Assembly: GCF_042675725.1 (NCBI RefSeq)
Contig: NZ_JBHTJN010000028.1
Location: 28,736 to 92,735 of the forward strand
Reading direction: 5' to 3'
Origin: Seminibacterium arietis
GTDB lineage: Bacteria > Pseudomonadota > Gammaproteobacteria > Enterobacterales > Pasteurellaceae
DNA length: 64,000 nucleotides
Shown: positions 52,806-63,500 of the stretch, one piece after another
Layout of the letters: every line of letters begins with the position of its first letter
How positions within the stretch are numbered: the first letter of the stretch is position 1
Made by a program: the position numbers and the translations under genes
The notes under the pieces: generated by a model
Seen by the model: only the letters and a program-made list of their open reading frames with translations
Database searches by the model: none
Told to the model about the DNA's origin: nothing

Positions 52806-54551
52806 ATGAGATACCATCAAACCTTCATTTTAAGCTTCATTTCTTCAGCGTTAGCAACCACCGCTTTCGCTAATACGCTTGATGCTCAATTAAGCGGTAT
52901 AGATGCTGCTCAACAACAACGCCAGCAACAGCATCAACAGGCACAAGCCGAACAATTACAAAACCAGCCCGATATTCGTCTCGATACCTCTTCCTCTGAA
53001 TCACTTTTACTCTCCCATACTGAATCACCCTGCTATCCTATTCACCAAATCATACTAACTGATTACGGTTCTTCTACCTCACAAAGCCAATTCCAATGGG
53101 CTTTCGATAAGGCGGCTAAATCGCTCCGTTTGACGTTGCCACACTGTTTTGGCGGCGAGGGCTTGGGCATTTTGATGAAGCAAGTGCAAAACGAAATTAT
53201 CGGCAAAGGGTATGTGACGACTCGAGTCGTGGTGGAAGAGCAGGATTTACGGAGTGGAAAATTAGTTTTAACCGTCATTCCAGGTAAAGTGCGTAATACG
53301 ATTGTAGTGGATAACGGCAATGTGCCTCGTTTTACGCCGTTGCACGCTCTTACTGCACTAACTTTTGATTCGGGTGATTTACTCAACGTCCGAGATATTG
53401 AACAATCGCTTGAAAACTTAAAGCGAGTGCCGACAGCAGAGGCAAATATTGAAATTCTGCCAAGCGAAAGTAGTAAAGCCGAGGTGGGCGAGAGCGATTT
53501 AAAAATCACCTACAGCCAAGCTTTTCCGTTTCGTCTAAACTTAGGACTTGATGATGCGGGTTCTACCTCAACAGGGAAATGGCAAGCCAGCGGCACACTC
53601 TCCATCGATAATATTTTCTCCGCAAATGACCTTTTCTATACTTCTTTTACTCACTCTATTAAACAAAAAGGCGATGATAAAGGTCGCCGAGCCAGCAAAA
53701 ATTTCACCCTCTACTATTCCGTGCCATTCGGCTACTGGAACTTAGCTTTTTCCCATAATAAAAGTCGTTACCACCAAGAAGTCTTTGGGGCATTTGATAA
53801 TAGCTATATCTACTCTGGAGAAAGTGATACGGACAAACTCACGTTATCCTATCTACTTTATCGTGATGCGAAACGCAAAACTTCACTTTCAGGCTCGCTT
53901 TGGTCCCGCCAATCTCAAAACTACATTGACCGGGCGGAAATTGAAGTGCAAAAACGCCGAATGGCCGGTTGGGAAGCTGGATTTAATCATAAAGAATATT
54001 TCCCGACAGCCACGCTGGAACTTTCGGCAAATTTCAAACGGGGAACGGCGGCTCGTGGTGCGTTATCTGCACCGGAAGAGCTATTTGGCGAAGGCACTTC
54101 TCGCCCTAAAATCATCACGGCAAGTATGAGTTTAACGAAGCCTTTTCAATGGGGAACACAATCGTGGCAATGGCAAACTAGTGTGAATGCTCAATGGAAT
54201 AAAACGCCACTGATTGCCCAAGACCGTTTTTCCATTGGTGGGCGTTATACCGTGCGAGGTTTTGACGGCGAACTTTCCCTTTCAGGCGAACGTGGCTGGA
54301 ACTGGCGAAATGAATTGGTGTGGAAATTTGTCCCTAATCACGCATTTTATTGGGCGGTGGATGGCGGACGGGTATCCGGCTGGGCAACCGAAAATCAGCT
54401 TGGGCATCATTTGATGGGCACTGTAGTTGGCTTGCGAGGCGGTGCAAAAGGCTTCTCTTACGATATTTTCTTAGGCAGACCAATGCGTAAACCGGAAGGA
54501 TTTAGAACCTCAAATGGTGTCGCTGGGTTCAATATTGGCTACAGTTTTTAA
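52806..54551 (+). CDS. Two-partner secretion transporter TpsB (FhaC/ShlB/LspB family)
   Basis: TpsB is the outer-membrane beta-barrel that exports its TpsA partner. The 581-residue protein has a signal peptide (cleavage after TTAFA, about residue 22), a glutamine-rich linker after it (about 35-55), a POTRA domain with the paired cysteines in SPCYPIHQI and LPHCFGGEG, and a 16-strand barrel with the family's IGGRYTVRGFDGE (VRG/F-Y) plug motif and a final aromatic residue (NIGYSF). There is no clear ribosome binding site before the ATG at 52806, and no other start is available. tpsA follows 46 bp downstream. Composition looks richer in G+C than the core genes before it. Confidence 0.95.
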   Translation: MRYHQTFILSFISSALATTAFANTLDAQLSGIDAAQQQRQQQHQQAQAEQLQNQPDIRLDTSSSESLLLSHTESPCYPIHQIILTDYGSSTSQSQFQWAFDKAAKSLRLTLPHCFGGEGLGILMKQVQNEIIGKGYVTTRVVVEEQDLRSGKLVLTVIPGKVRNTIVVDNGNVPRFTPLHALTALTFDSGDLLNVRDIEQSLENLKRVPTAEANIEILPSESSKAEVGESDLKITYSQAFPFRLNLGLDDAGSTSTGKWQASGTLSIDNIFSANDLFYTSFTHSIKQKGDDKGRRASKNFTLYYSVPFGYWNLAFSHNKSRYHQEVFGAFDNSYIYSGESDTDKLTLSYLLYRDAKRKTSLSGSLWSRQSQNYIDRAEIEVQKRRMAGWEAGFNHKEYFPTATLELSANFKRGTAARGALSAPEELFGEGTSRPKIITASMSLTKPFQWGTQSWQWQTSVNAQWNKTPLIAQDRFSIGGRYTVRGFDGELSLSGERGWNWRNELVWKFVPNHAFYWAVDGGRVSGWATENQLGHHLMGTVVGLRGGAKGFSYDIFLGRPMRKPEGFRTSNGVAGFNIGYSF

Positions 54552-54597
54552 TTAATTTTTCGGGTAAGCCAATTTTGGCAAATTTAAGGATTAAAGT

Positions 54598-57500
54598 ATG
54601 AACAAACAATGTTTTCGCGTGATTTTCAGTAAAACTTTACAACGTTTAGTCGTTGTCTCTGAATTAGCAAAATCTGAAGGTAAAGCAAGTGAGTCTTCAT
54701 CAAGCGGTCAGATTTTGCAAAAAATCTGCAAAATGCGACCGCTTGTCTTTAGTCTATTCTGTGCTTTGGGTTTTGTTGCCTTTTCTGATAATGTACTTGC
54801 GGAAACCTTAATTATTCAAGCGGATAAAACTGCCCCGAAGAATCAGCAGCCCATCATACTCCAAACAGCGAATGGATTACCGCAAGTCAATATCCAAACC
54901 CCTAACGATAAAGGTCTTTCTCATAACAAATACAGCCAATTTGATATTGCTGAGAAAGGGACTATTCTCAATAACAGCCGTACGAATACGCAAACCCAAC
55001 AAGCCGGTATGGTACAAGGCAACTCTTATCTTGCCCGTGGCGAAGCGAAAGTCATTTTAAACGAAGTCAATTCCAACAAGCCTTCGGTGATGAGAGGTTA
55101 TGTGGAGGTTGCTGGAGGTAAAGCCGATGTGATTATTGCCAACCCAAACGGATTGCATTGTGAAGGTTGTGGGATTATTAATTCCGGTAGAGCGACTTTT
55201 ACAACAGGTAAGCCTGAAATCAAAAACGGTCAGGTGGATAACTTCAAAGTTGAAGCGGGTAAGGTAAAAGTCAGTGGTAAAGGCTTAGACAACAGTCGTG
55301 TGGATTATACCGAAATCCTCGCCCGAGAGGCTGAGGTTAATGCAGGCATTTGGTCGAAAAAAGAGACTAAAGTTATTACTGGTAAAAACACTGTCAAGCG
55401 ATCAGAAACGGACAAAAATTTGCAAATTATTTACACAAATCAACCACTTGCAGGAGAAGCCAAACCTCAAGTGGCAATCGATGTAGGTGAGTTGGGCGGT
55501 ATGTACTCCAGAAAAATTCACCTGATTGGCACGGAGAATGGCGTTGGTGTACGTAATGCGGGGCATATTGGTGCGAGTGCCGACACCCTGCAAATTGATA
55601 GCCAAGGGCGAATTGTCAATACTGGTACACTTAATGCAGCTAAACCAGTGACTTTAACTGCAAGTAACGGGATTGAAAACAAAGGCAAGATTGAAAATAA
55701 ACAAGGCGATATCAAACTGAACAGTACCGCTGATATTAAGCAAGATGGCTCGATTGTTGCTCGTCATGGTAATATCCATAAAACAGCATCCTCTCAAATT
55801 ACCCAGAATGGAGAATCTGTCGCTAAAGGTAGCATTACCTATCAAGCACCTAAAGTGAGAGCTTCAACCCAATCACTCATTGCAGCTGGTGTAGAACTCA
55901 AAGATACTGCACAAGGTGAAGTGCGTTCTCTTGAACCCCATTCTGCTCAAGGAAAAGATATTACGGTTTCGGCCACGACAAAAGCAGCCTTACAGGGAAA
56001 AAATATTGCTTCAGGTAAGATCAATGTTCAAGGTTCAGAAATCGATCTTGATAATAGCCAAGCTTACGCTTACTCTGTGAATGTGTCCGCTCATCAAGGT
56101 CACATTCAAGCGAATAATGCAACGTTGATTGCAGATAAAACCCTATCATTAAGTACACCAACCGAACTCCAAACGCAACAAAGCTACCTTAAAGCAGAAA
56201 AAATCACTTCTCATCAAGGTTCGCTCAATACACAAAATGCAGTTTGGGAACAGACGGGCACGGATGAGCTGAAACTCTCAGTCAATGCTCAACTTAAAAA
56301 CCAAGGTGGTACCTTTAAAACACAAGGTGATTTAACTATTCATTCCCTGGGAATGGATAATCGACAAGGTCGATTATTGGCAAATGGTAAATTATTTGTT
56401 AATGCAGGAACAAGTCAAATTGATACGACAAATGGCGTAATGCTATCTAATCATAGTCTTTCGATTAACTCTGGTGAGGTCATTAATGATGAAGGTTTAA
56501 TTCAATCTAATCAAAATGTTGCTATTAATACTCAGGGACAAAACCTATCTAATAAGCAGACGTTAACAGACACTCAAGATAAAGGGATTGTAGCACTTGG
56601 TAAGCTGAATATTCAGTCTGCAAATATTACCAACCAACAAGGGCGTATTGTCAGTGTAGGGAATCAAACTCTTAATGTTACAAATATCGATAATCAACAA
56701 GGCTTGATTTACTCTCAAGAAAATTTGGCTTTAAATGCTAAAAACCTCACTAATGATCAAGGGGACATTCGTTCTGCTAAGCAGGCAGATATGACATTAT
56801 CAGGTAATTTCAATCAGCAAAATGGTACTCTCCAAGCAGAGAGATTAAACTTAACTGCAAACTCACTGAGTTCAACCAATCAAAGTTTAATTTTTGCTGA
56901 TAATCTGGATATTACAACATCAGCAGAATTAAGTAATAAAGATAGCCGAATTATTTCGAAGTTTGATGGCAATATTAAAGCAGGAAGTACGTTAGATAAT
57001 ACGAGTGGAACTATTGGTAGCCAGCAAAGCTCTTTAAAGATTGATACTAATAATCATAGTCTAGAAAATGAAAAAGGAAGTATTGTTGCTGCTAAAAATA
57101 TTATTATTAACAGCGGAGTTATTGAAAATAGTCAGGGCTTAATCTCAGCAAATAACATTACGCTCAATAGCAATAGTCAATCAATTAACAATCAAGATAC
57201 ACTATTGGAAAATCAGAGTGATAGAGGAATTATCGCTCAGAATGCATTGACGATAAATACAGGCTCTCTGAATAACAATAATGGCAATATTCTTTCACGA
57301 AAAAATAGTACAGTAAATACTACGTCACTCGTTAATAATCAGGGTGAAATGCGTACACAATCACAGCTTAATTTAAATACCAATACACTCTTACAGAATA
57401 CAGGTTTAATTACTGCGAATATTGTCAATTTAGTTGCTGATTCCATTAAATCAAACAAACAGAGTGAAATCAGTGGTAATCAAGTGAATGTGACTGCACA

Positions 57501-60500
57501 AACCCTTAACAATCAAGGGAGTAAATTGATTGCACAACACTCAGCACACGTTGATGTAAAACAGGGGATTCAGAACCAAAATGGTGTACTTGCTAGCCTC
57601 GGGGAAAGACTGACTATTAATAGCCACCAATCTGATCTTAATAATGTAAAAGGTCTTATTTCAGCACAAAATGGTACGCTGAACTTAGATGCTAATACTC
57701 TTAATAATCAACAGGGGGCTATTCGTGCAAAAACAGCAGGGGTTACAACATTACAAACCTTAGATAATCGCAATACGCTTTCAGATAAGCATCAAGGTAT
57801 TGTAGTAACAGATTTAACCTTGAATGCTAAACAACTTGATAACCAAGACGGGCGAGTTGCAGTATTGAATCATGCTATACTTCAAGTCTCTGATATCCAA
57901 AATCAGTCAGGTGAAATTCTAGTGGTTAATGATGGTTTGTTGAAGGCAAATAAAATCAATAACCAAGCAGGTCAAATTGTTTCCATATCTGCTAACTTAA
58001 CTATTACTACACAAACAGCACTAAATAATCGACAAGGAATAATTAGCGCAGAGAACCAGCTTACATTGACGAGCAAGGGTTTAGTAAACCAACAAGGTAA
58101 TATTACTTCATCAAATCAATTGGTACTCAATACTGATCACGAACAGATTGATAATCAGCATGGTCTAATTTTCTCTAAAAACCAGGCTAGTATTCGTTCA
58201 GGTGAAATGAATAATCAGAACGGTCTTATTCGTGCAGATAATTCACTCTTAATTGATGCTAACCAAAATATGATTGATAACCAGAATACTCAAGATGTGG
58301 CAAAAGGGATTATTGGATTGGGTAGTGTGATTTTACAAGGCGTAACAACTCTGCTTAATCAACAAGGTAAGCTCTATGGTGGAAGCGAGCTTAACATTAC
58401 TGCTGTAGAGAGTTCACAAAATCAGCAAGGCATTATTCAAAGTAATGGTAATTTAGCCTTATCAACCAAAGTACTTGATAACCAAGAAGGTAAACTCTCT
58501 TCTTCTAGTGCAAATATTAATGTACAGACAATCAATAACCGTGCGACATCTCATAATGGTTCACTCATTTATGCAGATAAATTAACACTTAATACAGAGC
58601 AACTTGATAACCAAGGCACAAAAGCAAAAGGTAATACTCCGACACAAGGTATTCAAGGGAAAGAAATTTCTTTAAAAGCCTCATTATTCAATAACCAACA
58701 GGGGGGCGTTTATAGTTCGAATAATGTTTCTATAACTTCAAATAATCGTTTGGATAATCAGGAAGGGGAATTATTAGCTGTTAATACAGTAAATGTATTA
58801 AATAGAGGTAATTTAACAGTAAATAATGATAAAGGGCTAATTCAAGGTAATAAAACCGTTAATTTAAATGCAAAAAGCTTGGAATCTGAAGGAAACGTTA
58901 GAACTAAAGGTGACTTAAATATTACTTTAAAAGATAGCTTTATTTTAAATAATGCTTTTGAAGCCGGTAATCTCACTCTTAAAACAGATGGGAATTTCAC
59001 TAATAATACTGAGCAGACAATTGCGAATAAAATGACAATTTCAGCAAATAACATTGTGAATAACGCCAATTCAGAACTTTCATCAAATGAGACAACGCTT
59101 AATTCAAACACTTTAACGAACCGTGATTTAATTGATGGGGTAAAAACCTTAATCAATAGTATTGCTGTAACCAATATCGGTACAGGAAAAATCTATGGCG
59201 ATCATGTGGCATTTAATTCCTCTACGGTCGAAAATTTATCTGAAACGGTAGATGGGGAAACTAAAGCTGGTACGATTGCTGCAAGAGAAAGATTAGATTT
59301 TGGTGTTAAAAAACTAATTAACCGTGATCACTCTTTGATTCTTAGCTTAGATAAACTTTTAATTGGTGGTCAATTGGATGAAAACCATCACGCAACTGGT
59401 AAAGCAGATTTTTTAGATAATGGGAGTGCAACTATTGAGGCTCTTGGAGATGGTAAAATCAATACGGCTAATTTATTAAATCATGATCTGTATTTAAAAA
59501 CGGGTATTAAAACTGAGAAGGCCTATTTTAAAGAATATACACCTGAAACAAGTAGTGATATTTACTTTGGAAGAGGTGGAGAAAATGCTCAAGGATGGCT
59601 AGATTGGAACAATAATAATCGCCGTGATCGTAATGCTTATTTTCGATTTGATAATGGTATTTCAGTTGGTTCGCCAACTTGGTTCCAAAAATTTTACACT
59701 CGGACAACCAATACAACGACACTAGAATACCAAGATCCTGCAAAAATTTTGATAGGGGGCAATTTATCATTTTCAGGAAGTAAATTAACAAATCATGTTT
59801 CACAACTATTAATTGGGGAAAAATTACTTTTAGGAGATCGGGTTTTTGACAGAAATCTTGACAATTCCAATTTAATAACCTCAGATACTCTTTTTGAAAA
59901 TATTGATTTACGCGGAGAAATTCATAAATTTGATGCGGGGGAGAGTTCCACCCTAATTTCTAAGAGAAAACGTAGAGGAGCAAGAAGGGTTTGGGCACAC
60001 TATACAGAAAACATTAACCGAAACTTTAATAGAACTTTACCTATTGAAACATTTGGGTTTAATTTAGTTTTAAATACTATAGGTAGCCCAATTACATCCA
60101 ATGCAAGTGTTGATGAAAAAACAAAAGTAAAAGATATTCAGCTAGATACCATATCGGTCGTGTCGAATAATGTAGGTAAACCGAATGCGATTTCTATTAG
60201 TAAGATCCCATTAGACTCTTCTATTGGTACCAATACAGAAATTACGCTTACTCCGACTATTGATAACCATAATATTATCAGTTCAGGACAAGTCATAGCT
60301 AAATTACAAACAACTATTGATAAATTTGGCACTGAGGATATCTCTAATATGACTATGCCGATGGTAAAAACTCATCTTCCAGATGTTCGTTTACCACAAG
60401 CAAGCCTTTATAAAATCAATCCAGATTCACCAAACGGTTATCTGGTCGAAACCGATCCTAAATTTACAGACCGCAAACAATGGCTTAGTTCAGACTATAT

Positions 60501-63500
60501 GTTTGAACAGCTCCGTCACAACCACGATAACGTACATAAACGTTTGGGCGATGGTTTCTATGAACAGCGTTTAATTAATGAACAAATTAACCAACTGACG
60601 GGTAGACGTTTTATTGCAGGTTACAACGATGATTTAGAGCAATACAAAGCGTTAATGAACAGTGGCGTAAAATATGCCAAAGCGTTTAATTTATCTGTGG
60701 GGGTCGGTTTAACGGCGAAACAGATGTCCGAACTGACAACAGATATGGTGTGGTTGGTCAATAAAGAAATCACACTGGCTGATGGACGAAAAGTAACAGC
60801 CCTTGTGCCACAAGTGTATCTGGTTGCTCGTAATAGTGACATTACTTCCCGAGGTGCAGTGATTTCAGCCAATCAAATTATCGGTAATGTTGATAATCTC
60901 CAAAATAGTGGCGTGATTGCAGGACGGGATTTAACCCAAATTCACTCAAATCAACTGGAAAATCGAGGCACGATTTTGGGCGATACGGTGGATTTATCGG
61001 CTAAACAAAACCTCATCAACTTAGGCGGTAAGATTGAAGCGGTGAAAGATTTATCCCTTTATGCAGGCAAAAATCTCGAAATCAGTTCTACCCTCTCATC
61101 AAGTCAAAGTGCTGACGGCAATTTTGCCCGCACGGTGTTAGACCAACTCGCTTCGGTAAAAATCACCGGTGAAGGTGGACGTTTAACTTTACATAGTGAC
61201 GATAACCTCACGATAAAAGCCGCTAATATTGAAAGCCAAGGAAGCTTAAAAGCGACAGCAGATAAGGCGTTGAGTATTACTACGCTGAACGTGAGCAACA
61301 AAGAACACTACAACGGCAATGCGGATAACTACTATCGTTTAGACCAACAAGGTGAAATTGGTTCAACCCTGAGAGGCAAAGACGGTGTTCGCCTAGTCGG
61401 AATGGAAAATGCTACGCTTCGCCAAGCCACGGTGAGCAGCGAAAACGGTGAAACCTTTATCGGCTCAAAAGGCGACGTGCATATTGAATCAGGCGAGCAA
61501 TCCGAACAATTAGCCAGCAGTTCGAAAGGCAGTAGCAAAGGCTGGTTTAGTAAAACCACTGAAACCCGCCGTCACTACCACGATACCACGGAAAATATCG
61601 GCAGTGAGATAGACGGCAATCATGTTCCGCTCTACTCGGAAACTGGCAAAGTCGATATTCACGGCTCTGCGGTGGTTGCCGATAAACAGCTAGTGATTGA
61701 TAGTAAAGAAGGGGTAAATATTACCTCTGCCACCAATACGCATTATGCGGAAGATGAACACATTAAAACGAAAAGCGGTTTAATGGAGACAGGTGGAATT
61801 GGTTTTAGTGTGGGCAAGAAGAAAGAGCAGATTGAACAAGACCACACCCAACAAAGTGCGGCTCGTAGCCAAGTGGGGAGCTTATCGGGTGATACAATAA
61901 TCCGCACAGACGGACATTACCAACAAACCGGCAGCGTCGTGACCTCCCGAGACGGTGATGTAGATATTACCGCCAAATCAGCCAACATTACGGCAGCACG
62001 TTCAGATTATGAGAGTAACTACAAACACACAATGGAGCAGAAAGGATTAACGATAGCCTTAACTGGTGCAGTTGTTTCAGCGATACAAGCGGTTGATTCT
62101 ACGCTGAAATCTGTAAAAACGGTTGGTGATAGCAAAAACAACCGTATTAATGCAATGGCGGCAGCAAATACAGGGTTTGAGGCAATGCGAGCGGCAGATC
62201 AAATAATGAAAATCGATGAAGCCCTATCTAACGGCTCTGCTACAGGAGGAGCGGTTGGAATAAGCATTACTTACGGACAGCAAAAATCGGTACAAACGCA
62301 ACACAGCGAAGGCAATACGGCAGAAAAAAGTCAAGTGAACGCAGGAGGTAAAGTGAATATTCAGGCAACGGGAGCGGGCAGAGATTCACATATTACCATT
62401 GCCGGTTCGGATGTTGCCGGTTTAAGCGGCACACACGTAAAAGCGGAGGGCAAAGTGAATATCGAAGCGGCAGATGAAAACCATCTTGAACGCAGTAAAA
62501 ACAAATCGAGCGGCTTTAATGTAGGCGTTGCGATTCAATTCGGTAATGGAGTATCGGCAGGGATAACCGCCGGCGGAAACGTGGCAAAAGGCTATGGTAA
62601 TGGCGAAAGTCAGGCTTGGGTAGCAAGCCAAGTGGGTGATAAAAACAGTAAAACTACGATAGAAAGCGGAAGTGATACTAATATTATCGGCTCACAAGTG
62701 CGAGGTAAACAGGTTGAACTTACGGCAGAAAATCTGAATATCCAAAGTTTGCAAGATACAGCGAAATATGAAGGTAAACAGGAAAGTATGCAAGGGCAAG
62801 TAACCGTAGGCTATGGTTTTTCAGCGAGCGGTAGTTACAATAAATCGAAAGCTAACTCAAATTATGCGGGAGTAAAAACGCAAGCAGGGATTTTTGCAGG
62901 AGATGAGGGGTATGATGTAGATATTCGTAACCATACCGATTTAAATGGTGGAACAATCACCTCCACAGAACAAGCGGAACAAGACGGAAAAAATCAATTC
63001 GCAACAAATACATTGACTTATCAGGATATCCATGATCATTCGGATTATTCAGCAAAAGGCTTCGGCTTGAATGGAGGATTTAGCGTAAGCGGAGGGGAAG
63101 CTCCGGAAGAAATAGCTGGGGTAAAACTGCAAGAAATCGGAAACAACCATCAAGACGGCTCATCGAAAGTAGAGATGGGCGGTGTTGCCGGAGCGGCTTC
63201 TCAAGGTAACTGGGGTATTGCAAAACTGGCAACATCATTCTTAGGTCAAGTAAGTGATAAAGGCAGTGAAAGTGGTATCACAACGGCTTCAATTAACACG
63301 AAAAATATCACTATTCGAGACGAACAAACTCAGCAACAATTGACGGGCAAAACAGCAGAAGAAGCTGCAAAAGAAATTAATAAAACCAATCTTCATCAGG
63401 AGGTAAATAAAGTGGATATTGAAAAAATAAAATCTGACGTCGAGCGAGATTTAAAAACAGCGACAGATTTTGTGAAAAATCTTCACGAGCGAGGAGATGA

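Noticed and set aside
56200..59200. Repeated NNQ.G-coding words in tpsA as a CRISPR or DNA tandem repeat
   Set aside because: The repetition is at protein level, degenerate in DNA and irregular in spacing, as expected for haemagglutinin repeats; there are no identical repeats with unique spacers.
61850..61862. AAAGTGCGGC in tpsA as a Haemophilus-type uptake signal
   Set aside because: It differs at the last core base, and no second such copy is nearby.
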